Assembly (NCBI RefSeq): GCF_900110085.1
Contig: NZ_FOCK01000011.1
Coordinates: forward strand, 1-64,000
Direction: 5' to 3'
DNA length: 64,000 nucleotides
Origin: Prevotella sp. ne3005
GTDB taxonomy: Bacteria > Bacteroidota > Bacteroidia > Bacteroidales > Bacteroidaceae
Position numbers and translations under genes: made by a program. Each line of letters begins with the position of its first letter. Position 1 is the stretch's first letter. The notes below the pieces were generated by a model. The model did not search any database. It was given only the letters and a program-made list of their open reading frames with translations, and was not told where the DNA came from. Shown here piece by piece: positions 42,006 through 52,384 of the stretch.

Positions 42006-43979
42006 TTGAAAGAATATAGGCTGACGGACTTTCTGCCAACGACGAAAAAGGAGTTGGAGCTACGGGGATGGGATGAGGTGGACATCATCTTGTTCTCGGG
42101 CGATGCTTATGTAGATCACCCTTCTTTCGGTGCAGCCGTTATCGGGCGAACGCTTGAGGCTGCAGGCTTCCGTGTGGCTATCGTACCTCAGCCAGACTGG
42201 CATGGGGATTATCGTGACTTCAAGAAGTTAGGGCGCCCACGTCTCTTCTTCGGCATTGCCCCTGGATGCATGGACTCGATGGTGAACAAATACACCGCCA
42301 ACCGTCGTCTGCGCTCGGAGGATGCCTATAGTCCTGACGGGCGTCATGACATGCGGCCTGAATACCCTACCATCGTCTATTCGAAAATCCTGAAGGAGCT
42401 CTTCCCCGATGTGCCTGTGGTCTTAGGCGGTATAGAGGCCTCGCTGCGACGCATCACCCACTACGACTATTGGCAGGACGAACTCAAGAAATGTATCCTT
42501 TGTGATGCAGGTGCCGACCTGCTCATCTATGGCATGGGCGAGAAGACCATTGTGGAACTGGCCAGAAGGCTCGCTGCCGGTGTTGCCATTGGCGACATCT
42601 GCGACATCCCGCAGACGGTCTATCTCTCGAGGAAAGAGAACATCCCCGGGGGTATACGCGAAGACGACCTCGTGCTCCACTCGCATGAAGAATGCCTGAA
42701 AGACAAACGAGCCCAGGCAGAGAACTTCCGACATATTGAGGAACAGTCGAACATGATGCATGCCCAGCGCTTGCTGCAGGGTGTGGATGGCCGTTTTGCG
42801 GTCATCAATCCTCCCTACCCTCCTATGACGACAGAAGAACTCGATGCCAGCTTCGATCTGCCCTACACACGTCAGCCCCACCCCAAATACAAAGGCAAGC
42901 GTATACCTGCCTACGACATGATCAAGTTCTCCGTCAACATCCATCGCGGCTGTTTTGGAGGCTGTGCCTTCTGCACCATCTCCGCCCATCAGGGCAAGTT
43001 CATCTCCTGCCGTTCTAAGGAGAGCATCCTCAAGGAGGTGAAGCAGGTCATGGAGATGCCCGATTTCAAAGGCTATCTCTCCGACCTCGGTGGTCCTTCG
43101 GCGAATATGTACGGCATGGGGGGCAGGAACAAGAACGCCTGCGAGAAATGCCGTCGCCCCAGTTGCATTCATCCGCAGATTTGTCCGAATCTCAATACCG
43201 ACCACTCAAAACTGCTCGACGTCTACCACGCCGTAGATGCCCTGCCTGGTATCAAGCGCAGTTTCATAGGCAGTGGTGTGCGCTACGACTTGTTGCTGTA
43301 TCGCAGCAAGGACGAGGCTTCGAATCGTGCTGCCCAAGAGTACACCCGTGAACTCATCACGCGCCATGTGTCAGGACGTCTGAAGGTGGCACCCGAGCAC
43401 ACCAGCGAGCGTGTGCTCTACCTGATGCGCAAGCCATCGTTCCAGCAGTTCTATGAATTCAAGCGCATCTTCGACCGCATCAACCGCGAGGAAAACCTCC
43501 GGGAGCAGATCATCCCCTACTTCATCTCCTCCCACCCTGGCTGTCATGAGGAGGATATGGCTGAGCTGGCCGTTATCACCAAGGGCCTCGATTTCCACCT
43601 CGAACAGGTGCAGGACTTTACGCCTACGCCCATGACCAATGCCACGGAGACCTGGTATACGGGCTACGATCCCTACACCCTCGAGCCCATATTCTCTGCC
43701 AAGACTCAGCGCGAAAAGCTCGCCCAGCGCCAGTATTTCTTCTGGTATAAGCCCGAGGAACGCAGGAACATCGAACAGAGTCTGCGACGTATCGGGCGCC
43801 CTGATTTAATTTCGAGACTTTATAGCGGCATGGCGCCACAAACAGGCGGCTACAAGCCTGCTGGAGGCCCTAAACCGAAATCATATAATCCAAACTTTAG
43901 AAATGAAAATAATCGAGCAAAGCGTCATTCCGAAGAGTCCCAAGAAGAAAAGCGAGGACGGAATCGTCGTCACAAATGA
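42006..43979 (+). CDS. YgiQ-family radical SAM protein
   Basis: 657 aa, usual for the family. The N-terminus binds a cobalamin-like fold region (DIILFSGDAYVDHPSFGAA). The radical SAM cluster is RGCFGGCAFCTISAHQG, near 315-330. KVAPEHTS and YFISSHPG are typical. The C-terminus is basic and disordered. The function of YgiQ proteins is not established. The only usable start is TTG 42006, because an in-frame TGA lies 6 nt upstream. Confidence 0.9.
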   Translation: MKEYRLTDFLPTTKKELELRGWDEVDIILFSGDAYVDHPSFGAAVIGRTLEAAGFRVAIVPQPDWHGDYRDFKKLGRPRLFFGIAPGCMDSMVNKYTANRRLRSEDAYSPDGRHDMRPEYPTIVYSKILKELFPDVPVVLGGIEASLRRITHYDYWQDELKKCILCDAGADLLIYGMGEKTIVELARRLAAGVAIGDICDIPQTVYLSRKENIPGGIREDDLVLHSHEECLKDKRAQAENFRHIEEQSNMMHAQRLLQGVDGRFAVINPPYPPMTTEELDASFDLPYTRQPHPKYKGKRIPAYDMIKFSVNIHRGCFGGCAFCTISAHQGKFISCRSKESILKEVKQVMEMPDFKGYLSDLGGPSANMYGMGGRNKNACEKCRRPSCIHPQICPNLNTDHSKLLDVYHAVDALPGIKRSFIGSGVRYDLLLYRSKDEASNRAAQEYTRELITRHVSGRLKVAPEHTSERVLYLMRKPSFQQFYEFKRIFDRINREENLREQIIPYFISSHPGCHEEDMAELAVITKGLDFHLEQVQDFTPTPMTNATETWYTGYDPYTLEPIFSAKTQREKLAQRQYFFWYKPEERRNIEQSLRRIGRPDLISRLYSGMAPQTGGYKPAGGPKPKSYNPNFRNENNRAKRHSEESQEEKRGRNRRHK

Positions 43980-44715
43980 CTTCATCGCTGTCATCGACGG
44001 CTCTACATCGAAGACGCCGCGCCGCCATTGTCCGCTGACGAGCAATGGGCGTTATGCCATGCTGCTCATCAGCCGTTATATCCGTAAGATGCCTGCCAAC
44101 ATCTCGTGCCGTCAGTTCTGCCTGAATGCCACGAAAGTCATCCGTAGCCACTATCGCTGGCGCTTCCCCGTCAGTCGTATGCAGGAGCACCCAGAAGAGC
44201 GCCTCTGTGCCTCCGTCATCCTTTACAGTCGACTGCGCAGGGAGATATGGCTCGTGGGCGATTGCCACGGCCTGATTGGTGGCGAATACGTGGATAATCC
44301 CAAGCCCTACGAGCAGCCCCTGGCCGAGATGCGCGCCAAGAAGGTGCGCGAACTCCTCGCTGAAGGCATGACGCAGCAAGCACTGTTACAGCCCCACGAC
44401 CCAGCCCGTGAAGTGATGATTCCCACGATGCTCGAGGTGATGCACAACCAGAACGTCACCTATGCCGTGATTGACGGTTTTCCCATCCCCGAGGATAAAG
44501 TGCCCGTCATCGCCCTCGACTTCCGTCCCTGGGAGATTGTCCTTGCCAGCGATGGTTATCCGCATCTGGCCCCTACCCTTGCAGAGACTGAGGCCTGGCT
44601 CGATGAGCAGCGTCGCAACGACCCACTGAATATTGGCGAATTTAAGGCCACAAAAGCCTTCGTAGAGGGCAATAACTCCTTCGACGACCGCTCTTACATA
44701 AGATTTATTGTCTGA
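43903..44715 (+). CDS. PP2C-like phosphatase family protein
   Basis: 270 aa. SEDGIVVTNDFIAVIDGSTS, IWLVGDCHGLIGG, IVLASDGYP and a C-terminal FDDRSYIRF match the metal-binding aspartates of PPM/PP2C phosphatases in a divergent form. It overlaps the disordered end of YgiQ by 77 nt in another frame. Last protein gene before tRNA-Arg. The substrate is unknown. Confidence 0.68.
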   Translation: MKIIEQSVIPKSPKKKSEDGIVVTNDFIAVIDGSTSKTPRRHCPLTSNGRYAMLLISRYIRKMPANISCRQFCLNATKVIRSHYRWRFPVSRMQEHPEERLCASVILYSRLRREIWLVGDCHGLIGGEYVDNPKPYEQPLAEMRAKKVRELLAEGMTQQALLQPHDPAREVMIPTMLEVMHNQNVTYAVIDGFPIPEDKVPVIALDFRPWEIVLASDGYPHLAPTLAETEAWLDEQRRNDPLNIGEFKATKAFVEGNNSFDDRSYIRFIV

Positions 44716-44717
44716 AA

Positions 44718-44749
44718 TTTGGAAGTTTCCAAATTTTTATTTACCTTTG
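44718..44749 (+). promoter_or_regulatory. Promoter of tRNA-Arg
   Basis: TTTG (44718-44721), 20 nt, TACCTTTG (44742-44749), 36 bp before the mature 5' end. Confidence 0.75.
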
Positions 44750-44785
44750 CAGCCGATTTCCCTTAAGGAGGTCACCTATAAGGTC

Positions 44786-44862
44786 GGTCTGGTAGCTCAG
44801 CTGGATAGAGCAACTGCCTTCTAAGCAGTAGGTCTCGGGTTCGAATCCCGACCGGATCACCA
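44786..44862 (+). tRNA. tRNA-Arg (anticodon TCT)
   Basis: 77 nt including an encoded CCA. The acceptor stem GGTCTGG/CCGGATC contains G-U pairs. Anticodon stem ACTGC/GCAGT encloses loop CTTCTAA, giving anticodon TCT (reads AGA). T arm GGTTCGAATCC is present. A promoter lies upstream and a terminator downstream. Confidence 0.95.
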
Positions 44863-44868
44863 AGAAAT

Positions 44869-44902
44869 AATCCCTGCCGTTTGGCAGGGATTTTCTTTTT
44901 TC
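44869..44902 (+). terminator. Terminator after tRNA-Arg
   Basis: AATCCCTGCC (44869-44878) pairs with GGCAGGGATT (44883-44892), followed by TTCTTTTTT. Confidence 0.88.
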
Positions 44903-44916
44903 TGGCAGAAGTTTTC

Positions 44917-45657
44917 TTATTTGAAGATTACTTTGCTTCTGCAACACTCCACGTCGCCATCCTTGCAGATGCGGATGCAATATTCGTTGTCGCCCGTCTG
45001 CTCACGATAGAAGCTGAGCGAGTCGCCTTGATGGGCCTCAGCCACGTAGGCAATCTCGAAGCGCTTGATCTGATGCTGGCGATACCAGTCGAGATCCCAG
45101 AGGTCGAGCACATGCTCGATATACTTTACGGAGTTGATGTGACCATTGATATCCACATCGTTATAATAGGTCTCGATGCTACGCACCAGCTTCGCCTCGT
45201 CACCCATTTTTACGCGTCCGCCTTTGTCTATCGGACACTCCTTATCGTCGACAATCCAGTTGTTGATGGCCCCGTTGTCGATGGCATAGATATCCGTAGG
45301 CTGGCGGCTCTCCGTGTCGATCATCGCCCAGATGGAGCGCCCATAGCCATACACCTTTCCCTCAGCATCCACCACACGGAAATTACGCGAGGTAAAATAG
45401 CGCATGGCACTCTCCACCCACGTCTCCACGTTAAACTTGGTGTACATCCTGGGCATCTCGTCCATCTCGATAGCCAGACGCGAGAGCACCCAAGAGCGCT
45501 GGATGGTCATCAGATAGTTCATACCGAAGCCACGAGCCGAAGAATGGAAATCAGCCGCATTCAGCATGTGGTTGCCCAGATGTCCCATAAAGAGCCGCTG
45601 CGAGAAGTCGCAGTGGAAAGGCTCTGCCATAAACTCATATATTCCTACCTTATCCAT
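44917..45657 (-). CDS. Acyl-ACP thioesterase (FatA-like)
   Basis: 246 aa, double hot-dog. It has FMGHLGNHMLNAADFH, RSWVLSRLAIEMDEMP and NDVDINGHINSVKYIEHVLD (the N-x-H-x-N catalytic region). It releases fatty acids from acyl-ACP. Its start overlaps the end of ilvN by 8 nt, so it is the last gene of the ilvDBN operon; in related genomes it commonly sits between ilvN and ilvC. ATG 45657 is preferred to a GTG at 45663. Confidence 0.87.
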   Translation of the reverse strand: MDKVGIYEFMAEPFHCDFSQRLFMGHLGNHMLNAADFHSSARGFGMNYLMTIQRSWVLSRLAIEMDEMPRMYTKFNVETWVESAMRYFTSRNFRVVDAEGKVYGYGRSIWAMIDTESRQPTDIYAIDNGAINNWIVDDKECPIDKGGRVKMGDEAKLVRSIETYYNDVDINGHINSVKYIEHVLDLWDLDWYRQHQIKRFEIAYVAEAHQGDSLSFYREQTGDNEYCIRICKDGDVECCRSKVIFK

Positions 45658-46189
45658 TTTCACGCTCCTCTAAGAATGCACTTACCTGCTCCTGCATGCC
45701 ACGGGTGACGGCGATACGGCCGCTACGGGTGTACTGCAACACACAACCAAAAGTATCGAGGGCACGGAACAACGAGATGATATCCTCCGTCACACCATGC
45801 ATCATCACGATGGTATAGGTGGGGTTCACCTCGATGATGCTGGCCTGGAATCGGCGGATGGTTCGCGAGATCTCAGGATTCTCGAGCACCATCGGCGTGG
45901 CAAGCTTGTAAAGCCCCGACTCACGGATAAACAACTGATCGTCCGTGAAATAGTTGGCCTTCACCACATCGATACGCTTCTCTATCTGGCGGGTAATCTT
46001 GATAATCTGGTCTTCGTCGCTCCAGGCGGTGATGGTGTACTTATGCACCCCCGGAATGCTCGAGGCACTCACGTTCAGGCTCTCGATATTTACCTGACGA
46101 CGTGTAAACACAGCCGTCACCTGATTCAAGATACCAGCCACGTTCTCGGAATATACTAACAAGGTATATAATTTCTTCTTCGCTTCCAT
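45650..46189 (-). CDS. ilvN: Acetolactate synthase small (regulatory) subunit
   Basis: 179 aa. The N-terminal ACT domain VYSENVAGILNQVTAVFTRR and VNIESLNVSAS bind valine. The C-terminal domain is about 80 residues. It activates and feedback-regulates the IlvB subunit. 24 nt after ilvB, across a GGTAAAAA-type repeat. Confidence 0.93.
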   Translation of the reverse strand: MEAKKKLYTLLVYSENVAGILNQVTAVFTRRQVNIESLNVSASSIPGVHKYTITAWSDEDQIIKITRQIEKRIDVVKANYFTDDQLFIRESGLYKLATPMVLENPEISRTIRRFQASIIEVNPTYTIVMMHGVTEDIISLFRALDTFGCVLQYTRSGRIAVTRGMQEQVSAFLEERENG

Positions 46190-46192
46190 TCT

Positions 46193-46210
46193 TACTGTTT
46201 TACCTTTTTA
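46193..46210. repeat. Short TTTACC array at the ilvB/ilvN junction
   Basis: TTTTACC, TTTTTACC, TTTAC: the same unit type as at the upxY/fabG junction (5221-5262). Confidence 0.6.
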
Positions 46211-46213
46211 CCT

Positions 46214-47929
46214 TTACACATTTACCTCCAGCATCATATCATCCACACTCATGCCCGGAGGTGTCATCGGCAGCACATCGTCGTTCTCCATAATGGCACA
46301 CTCCAGGATATACGGACCTTCCGTGGCGAGCATCTTTTCGACGGCTGCCTTCAAGTCCTTACGATCCACCACAGCAGCATAAGGAATGCCATAGCCCTGG
46401 GCTATCAGCTCGTAGTTGGGGTTGAGCATCTTCGTAAACGACTTGCGGCGCTTCCAGAACATATCCTGCCACTGGCGCACGTTGCCCAGATAGTGGTTGT
46501 TCATCAACACCATCTTCACAGGACACTGCTGTTCCATGATGGTGCCGAGTTCCTCGATACACATCTGGAAACCACCGTCGCCCGAGAAGCTCACCACCGT
46601 TCGCCCTGGGGCGCCAAAGGTGGCTCCGATGGCTGCAGGCATACCATAGCCCATCGTTCCCAATCCACCACTGGTACAGATGCTGCGCTTCTTGGGATAC
46701 TTGAAGTAACGCGTTGCAAATAGCTGGTTTTGACCAACATCCGTCACCAATACGGCATCACCCTGTGTTGCCTCAGCCACAGCGTTCACCACCTCACCCA
46801 TCAGCAGCGGACCCTCCTTGGGGTGGATGGCAGGCTCTATCACCTTCTTCCACTCTTTCTCCTGCAAGGGCTTGAACGAGTCGCGCCACTCCTGATGGTT
46901 TGCCTTATTCACCAATTCCGTGAGGGCGGGCAACGACTCCTTACAGTCGGCAATCACCGCCACAGTCGTCTTCACGTTCTTGTCTATCTCACTATGGTCG
47001 ATATCCAGATGGATCACCTTCGCCTGCTTGGCATAGGTCTTCAGATTACCCGTCACGCGATCCGAGAAGCGCATACCGATGGCAATCAGCACGTCGCACT
47101 CCTGCTCTTTCAGGTTGGGTGCGTAGTTTCCGTGCATACCCAGCATACCCACATTCAGCGGATGTGTACTGGGCAGTGCCGAAAGCCCCAGCATCGTACG
47201 TCCGGCAGGGATATCGGCCTTCTCGAGGAAGCGCACCAGCTCCTGCTGGGCATTACCCAATTCCACACCCTGTCCTACCAGCGCCATGGGTTTCTTCGCG
47301 CTGTTGATCAGTTCTGCGGCCTCGCGCACAGCGTTCATGTCGAGTTTGGGATAAGGCACATACGAACGGATGAAGTTACACTTCATGGGCTCCCAGTCGA
47401 TTTCCTCAGTCTGGGCGTTCTTGGCAAAGTCGAGCACCACAGGACCAGGACGGCCTGTGCGGGCGATATAGAACGCACGGCTCACGGCCCACGCCACATC
47501 CTCGGCATGACGTATCTGATAACTCCACTTTGATATAGGCTGCGACACACCTACGAGGTCCACCTCCTGAAAGGCATCGGTACCAAGGGCACTGATGGGC
47601 ACCTGACCAGCTATCACCACGATGGGCGTAGAGTCGAGCATGGCATCGGCAATGCCCGTCAACGTATTGGTGACTCCCGGGCCACTGGTCACCAAGGCTA
47701 CGCCTACCTCACCACTCACGCGGGCATAGCCCTCGGCAGCGTGGGTAGCACCCTGTTCGTGTCTCACCAGGATATGGTCGAAACACTTCTTCTCTCCTCG
47801 CGTATAATCGTAAAGCGCATCGTAAACGGGCATGATGCTGCCACCGGGGTAACCGAAGATGGTCTTCACGCCCTCCGCCTGCAGCGCCCTCATCAGCGCC
47901 TTCGATCCTGTAATTCTATCCCTTAACAT
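46214..47929 (-). CDS. ilvB: Acetolactate synthase large subunit
   Basis: 571 aa ThDP enzyme. VRHEQGATHAAEGYAR contains the catalytic Glu. The cofactor site reads SFSGDGGFQMCIEELGTI ... NNHYLGNVRQWQ. It condenses pyruvate to acetolactate or acetohydroxybutyrate. ATG 47929 directly follows a repeat-derived TTG (47932), and the heptad array 47935-47986 separates it from ilvD. Confidence 0.95.
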   Translation of the reverse strand: MLRDRITGSKALMRALQAEGVKTIFGYPGGSIMPVYDALYDYTRGEKKCFDHILVRHEQGATHAAEGYARVSGEVGVALVTSGPGVTNTLTGIADAMLDSTPIVVIAGQVPISALGTDAFQEVDLVGVSQPISKWSYQIRHAEDVAWAVSRAFYIARTGRPGPVVLDFAKNAQTEEIDWEPMKCNFIRSYVPYPKLDMNAVREAAELINSAKKPMALVGQGVELGNAQQELVRFLEKADIPAGRTMLGLSALPSTHPLNVGMLGMHGNYAPNLKEQECDVLIAIGMRFSDRVTGNLKTYAKQAKVIHLDIDHSEIDKNVKTTVAVIADCKESLPALTELVNKANHQEWRDSFKPLQEKEWKKVIEPAIHPKEGPLLMGEVVNAVAEATQGDAVLVTDVGQNQLFATRYFKYPKKRSICTSGGLGTMGYGMPAAIGATFGAPGRTVVSFSGDGGFQMCIEELGTIMEQQCPVKMVLMNNHYLGNVRQWQDMFWKRRKSFTKMLNPNYELIAQGYGIPYAAVVDRKDLKAAVEKMLATEGPYILECAIMENDDVLPMTPPGMSVDDMMLEVNV

Positions 47930-47934
47930 CAATT

Positions 47935-47990
47935 CTCAATCTTCAATCTTCAATTTTCAATCTTCAATCTTCAATTATCAATCTTCAATG
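47935..47990. repeat. Heptad array (AATNTTC x8) at the ilvD/ilvB junction
   Basis: AATTCTC, AATCTTC, AATCTTC, AATTTTC, AATCTTC, AATCTTC, AATTATC, AATCTTC. The ilvD stop (TGA, 47978-47980) and its last codons (IIED) lie in the array. Confidence 0.88.
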
Positions 47991-49783
47991 ATTCTCACTC
48001 CTCCCTTATCGGCACTGCTCACGCTCTGGGCGTATGCGCGCAAAGCCTTAGACACCACGCGGTTACGCTTCAGCGGCTGCTGTGGGCGCTCTGCCAGTTC
48101 CTCGTCAGAGAGCTTCACGCAGATCGAACGGCTGGGGATGTCGATCACGATGATGTCACCATCCTTGATCTTTCCGATGTTACCGCCATTGGCAGCCTCG
48201 GGCGAGATATGTCCGATGCTCAGGCCACTGGTACCACCCGAGAATCGTCCGTCCGTAATCAGGGCGCACTCCTTACCCAAGTGCATACTCTTGATATAAG
48301 AGGTGGGATACAGCATCTCCTGCATACCAGGACCGCCCTTCGGCCCCTCGTGGGTGATCACCACGCAGTCGCCACTCTTCACCTTACCACCGAGGATGCC
48401 CTCACAGGCGTCTTCCTGCGAATCGAACACCACGGCAGGACCCTCGAAGTGCCACAGGCTCTCATCCACGCCAGCGGTCTTCACCACACAGCCGTCCTGA
48501 GCAATGTTTCCGAAGAGCACAGCCAGTCCGCCGTCCTTCGTATAGGCATGCTGCAGGTCGCGAATACATCCATTGGCGCGGTCGGTATCGAGTGTACCCC
48601 ACTCCTCGCTCTGCGAACCCATCTTCGTCGAGAAGCGGTTGCCGGGAGCCGTCTGATAGATACGGTTGGCCTCTGCATCCACAGGGCCGTCCACGATACT
48701 GTATTTCTTCATGGCCTCAGCCAGCGTCATGCCGTCCACACGGGGGGCGGAGCCGTCGATAAGGCCACCCTTGTTCAGTTCATTCAGGATGCCCAAGATA
48801 CCACCTGCACGTCCGCACTCCTGTACAGAATACTTCTGCGTGTTAGGAGCCAACTTACACAGGCAGGGCACACGACGCGAGAGCTCGTCGATATCCTTCA
48901 TCGTGAAGTCGGTGCCAGCCTCCTGGGCCACAGCCAGCAGATGGAGCACGGTGTTCGTCGATCCACCCATGGCGATATCCAGCGCCATCGCGTTCATAAA
49001 GGCCTTGCGGGTGGCGATGCTGCGAGGCAGCACGCTCTCGTCGCCGTCTTCGTAATATGCAAAGGCGTTCTTCACCACCTGACGGGCAGCAGCCTTAAAC
49101 AGCTCCACGCGGTTGGTATGCGTAGCCAGGATCGTTCCGTTGCCAGGCAGACTCAAGCCGATAGCCTCCGTAAGCGAGTTCATCGAGTTGGCCGTAAACA
49201 TACCCGAGCAGCTTCCACAGCCAGGGCAGGCACATCCCTCTATCTCCTTCATCTCCTCATCAGTCACCGAGGGGTCGGCACCCTTCACCATGGCCGTAAT
49301 CAGGTCGGCATTCTCACCGCGCCACTTACCAGCCTCCATGGGGCCTCCCGAACAGAACACCGTGGGGATGTTCAGTCGCATCGAAGCCATCAGCATACCC
49401 GGCGTCACCTTGTCGCAGTTCGAGATGCAGATCATGGCGTCGGCCTTATGGGCGTTCACCATATACTCCACGCTGTCGGCGATGATGTCGCGCGAAGGCA
49501 GTGAATAGAGCATACCGTCGTGGCCCATGGCGATGCCGTCGTCGATGGCAATGGTATTAAACTCTGCCGCATAGCAGCCCATCTTCTCTATCTCCTCACG
49601 CACAATCTGACCGATCTCGTGCAGGTGGGTATGACCAGGCACAAACTGCGTAAACGAGTTCACGATGGCAATGATTGGCTTACCAAACTGCTCATGCTTC
49701 ATACCGGTAGCCACCCACAGGGCACGGGCTCCGGCCATTCGTCTGCCTTCCGTGCAGACCGCACTTCTCAACTGATGTTTCAT
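47978..49783 (-). CDS. ilvD: Dihydroxy-acid dehydratase
   Basis: 601 aa. Fe-S ligands are visible in [12 protein letters not shown] and [32 protein letters not shown] and [12 protein letters not shown] are typical. It converts dihydroxy acids to the 2-keto acids of valine and isoleucine. First gene of ilvD-ilvB-ilvN-thioesterase. Confidence 0.96.
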   Translation of the reverse strand: MKHQLRSAVCTEGRRMAGARALWVATGMKHEQFGKPIIAIVNSFTQFVPGHTHLHEIGQIVREEIEKMGCYAAEFNTIAIDDGIAMGHDGMLYSLPSRDIIADSVEYMVNAHKADAMICISNCDKVTPGMLMASMRLNIPTVFCSGGPMEAGKWRGENADLITAMVKGADPSVTDEEMKEIEGCACPGCGSCSGMFTANSMNSLTEAIGLSLPGNGTILATHTNRVELFKAAARQVVKNAFAYYEDGDESVLPRSIATRKAFMNAMALDIAMGGSTNTVLHLLAVAQEAGTDFTMKDIDELSRRVPCLCKLAPNTQKYSVQECGRAGGILGILNELNKGGLIDGSAPRVDGMTLAEAMKKYSIVDGPVDAEANRIYQTAPGNRFSTKMGSQSEEWGTLDTDRANGCIRDLQHAYTKDGGLAVLFGNIAQDGCVVKTAGVDESLWHFEGPAVVFDSQEDACEGILGGKVKSGDCVVITHEGPKGGPGMQEMLYPTSYIKSMHLGKECALITDGRFSGGTSGLSIGHISPEAANGGNIGKIKDGDIIVIDIPSRSICVKLSDEELAERPQQPLKRNRVVSKALRAYAQSVSSADKGGVRIIED

Positions 49784-49815
49784 ATAATAATGTGTATTAT
49801 TTGCAAATTTAGCTG

Positions 49816-49873
49816 CAAAAATACATTAAATCTGTCAAATAGCCAACTATTTCAGAGAAATTTCGTATATTTG
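49816..49873. promoter_or_regulatory. Divergent promoters of ilvD and the GH2 gene
   Basis: Minus strand: TTG (49846-49844), 20 nt, TATTTTTG (49823-49816) for ilvD. Plus strand: TATATTTG (49866-49873) for the glycosidase at 49908; its -33 element is weak. Confidence 0.55.
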
Positions 49874-49907
49874 CAGCGAAATTATTGACCACTTATAACA
49901 AATTGCA

Positions 49908-52373
49908 ATGAAAACAAGTCTACTAACGCTGTTCCTGATGGCTGTCAGCACAGCCGTTCCGGCACAGCAGCGCTATGCCACCACCCTCTCCGACGGATGG
50001 AGTTTCTCACAAGACAAGCAAGCCTGGCAACAGGTCTGCGTACCCCACGACTGGGCCATCAGCGGACCCTTCGACAAGAAATGGGACCTCCAGCGCGTCG
50101 CCATCGAGCAAAACGGCGAGACTGAGGCCACCGAGAAGAGCGGGCGCTCAGGTGCCCTGCCCTGGATTGGCGAGGGCCACTACAAGCGCACCATCACCAT
50201 CCCTGCAGGCTGCACCCATGCCGAACTCCTCTTCGATGGCGCCATGGCCGAGCCCACCGTCAGCCTCAATGGTCAGAAGGCAGGCTACTGGGCCTATGGC
50301 TACAATGCCTTCCGCGTGGATATCACCCCCTACATGAAGGCTGGCGACAATCTGCTCGAGGTCGATCTGCAGAATGTCGAAGAGAGCTCGCGCTGGTATC
50401 CCGGAGCGGGCATCTACCGCCCTGTCACCCTCATCACCACTGGCGATGACTGGATCGACCTCTGGAAGACCTTCATCCGCACCACCCACCTCAGTGCCGA
50501 CGAGGCCACGGTGGAAGTCACCGTAGGCAGTGGCAGCCCGCTCAACGCCCGTCTGGGCTTCGAAGTAGAACTGCGCGATGCCAAGGGCCGTCTCGTGGGA
50601 CATGAGCACGCCTCGGACATCAGCGACTCAGGAGAGTCCAACCTCACCTTCACCGTCGCCAATCCCCATCCATGGACACCCGAGACACCTTATCTATACA
50701 CAGCCCGCATCCGATACATGCAGAATGGTCAGTTGCTCGACGAGGTGACGCAGAAGTTCGGCATCCGCACCGTCAAAGTGTCGCGCGAAGGCGGCTTCCA
50801 GCTCAATGGCGCCACCCGTAAGATCAAGGGTGTATGCCTGCATCACGACCTCGGCCCCTTAGGTGCCGCCGTCAACAAAGCCGCCCTCATCCGCCAGATC
50901 AAGACCATGAAGGATATGGGCTGCGACGCCATCCGCACCTCCCACAACATGCCCTCGCAGATGCAGATGGACCTCTGCGACTCCCTAGGCATGATGGTCA
51001 TGGCCGAGAGCTTCGACATGTGGGTCTATCCCAAGTGCAAAAACGGCTACGCCCGCTTCTTCCACGACTGGGCTGATAAGGATATCACCAACCTCATCCT
51101 CGCCAACCGCAACCACCCCTCGATCGTCATGTGGTCGATAGGCAACGAGATTCCTGAACAGGGCAGCGAACAAGGCCTCGAAATATCCAGACGGTTGCAG
51201 TCGCTCTGCCACCAGCTCGACCCCACGCGCCCCGTCACCCAGGGCCTCGACCATGCCGAAGCCTCTATCAAAAGCGGCGTGGCCACCACCATGGACGTGC
51301 CTGGCTTCAACTACCGCGTCCACAAATACCAGAACAGCATCACCCAGCTGCCGCAGGGTTTCCTGCTCGGCTCCGAGACCGCCTCGACGGTCAGCTCGCG
51401 TGGCGTCTATAAATTCCCCGTCGCTGTGACCGACAACTCACAATATGCCTCGTGGGCACCCACCTACGACCCCAACGCCATCAAGCAGGCCGACGGCCAA
51501 TGCAGCAGCTACGATGTGGAATACTGCTCGTGGTCTAACCTGCCCGACGACGACTGGGTGTGGCAGGACGACCAGCCATGGGTCATTGGTGAATTTGTGT
51601 GGACGGGCTACGACTACCTCGGCGAGCCCACGCCCTACGATGAATACTGGCCTTCGCGCAGCAGCTACTTCGGCATCTGCGACCTCGCCGGACTGCCCAA
51701 AGACCGCTACTACCTCTACCGCTCCCACTGGAACAAAGAGGCTCACACCATTCACCTCCTGCCCCACTGGAGCTGGGGACTCACGAAGAAAGACAAGGGC
51801 CATCGCATCGGCAAGGTGACGCCCGTCTTCTGCTACACCGACTATCCCGAGGCCGAGCTCTTCGTCAACGGCAAGAGCCAGGGCCGCATCAAGAAGAATC
51901 CCGCTGAGCGCCTCGACCGCTATCGTCTGCGCTGGAACAACGTCAGATACCAGCCTGGCGAACTCAAGGTCGTGGTCTTCGACGATCAGGGTCGCGAGGC
52001 CGGTTCCGAGGTCATCCGCACCGCTGGCGCCCCTGCCAAACTGCAGCTCGACGTCTGGACAGCCGATGCCCACCTGAAGGCTACTGGCGACGACATGGCC
52101 TTCGTCACCGTCTCTCTGACGGATGCCGATGGTACGCTCATCCCTCAGGCCGACGACCAGCTCACGTTTGAAGTCTCAGGTGCAGGCACCTTCCAGGCCG
52201 TCTGCAATGGCGATGCCACGAGCCTCGAACCGTTCACCGAGCCCACGATGAAGCTCTTCAACGGCCAGCTCGTCGCCATCGTCCGCAGCGCCGCCCAGAC
52301 AGGTACCCTCACGCTGAAGGTCACCTCGCCCCGCCGAGGCCTCACCCAAACCGTCGACATCCCCGTGCAGTAA
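49908..52373 (+). CDS. GH2 glycoside hydrolase, probable beta-galactosidase
   Basis: 821 aa with a signal peptide (ends AVPAQQ). GH2 domains in order: sugar-binding (VPHDWAISGPFD), immunoglobulin-like, and TIM barrel with acid/base Glu in MWSIGNEIPEQ (about 414) and nucleophile Glu in LLGSETASTVSSRG (about 489). A DUF4982-like and an Ig-like C-terminal domain follow. It would release beta-linked galactose or related sugars from glycans in the periplasm. No SusC/D pair is near. Confidence 0.9.
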   Translation: MKTSLLTLFLMAVSTAVPAQQRYATTLSDGWSFSQDKQAWQQVCVPHDWAISGPFDKKWDLQRVAIEQNGETEATEKSGRSGALPWIGEGHYKRTITIPAGCTHAELLFDGAMAEPTVSLNGQKAGYWAYGYNAFRVDITPYMKAGDNLLEVDLQNVEESSRWYPGAGIYRPVTLITTGDDWIDLWKTFIRTTHLSADEATVEVTVGSGSPLNARLGFEVELRDAKGRLVGHEHASDISDSGESNLTFTVANPHPWTPETPYLYTARIRYMQNGQLLDEVTQKFGIRTVKVSREGGFQLNGATRKIKGVCLHHDLGPLGAAVNKAALIRQIKTMKDMGCDAIRTSHNMPSQMQMDLCDSLGMMVMAESFDMWVYPKCKNGYARFFHDWADKDITNLILANRNHPSIVMWSIGNEIPEQGSEQGLEISRRLQSLCHQLDPTRPVTQGLDHAEASIKSGVATTMDVPGFNYRVHKYQNSITQLPQGFLLGSETASTVSSRGVYKFPVAVTDNSQYASWAPTYDPNAIKQADGQCSSYDVEYCSWSNLPDDDWVWQDDQPWVIGEFVWTGYDYLGEPTPYDEYWPSRSSYFGICDLAGLPKDRYYLYRSHWNKEAHTIHLLPHWSWGLTKKDKGHRIGKVTPVFCYTDYPEAELFVNGKSQGRIKKNPAERLDRYRLRWNNVRYQPGELKVVVFDDQGREAGSEVIRTAGAPAKLQLDVWTADAHLKATGDDMAFVTVSLTDADGTLIPQADDQLTFEVSGAGTFQAVCNGDATSLEPFTEPTMKLFNGQLVAIVRSAAQTGTLTLKVTSPRRGLTQTVDIPVQ

Positions 52374-52384
52374 GCGTACACGCC

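Noticed and set aside
44786..44862. tRNA-Arg as an integration site
   Set aside because: No integrase and no repeat of the tRNA 3' end were found nearby; the flanking genes look like core genes.
48209..49504. 431-codon open frame on the plus strand
   Set aside because: Antisense shadow of ilvD, rich in His/Arg/Thr, with no domain pattern.
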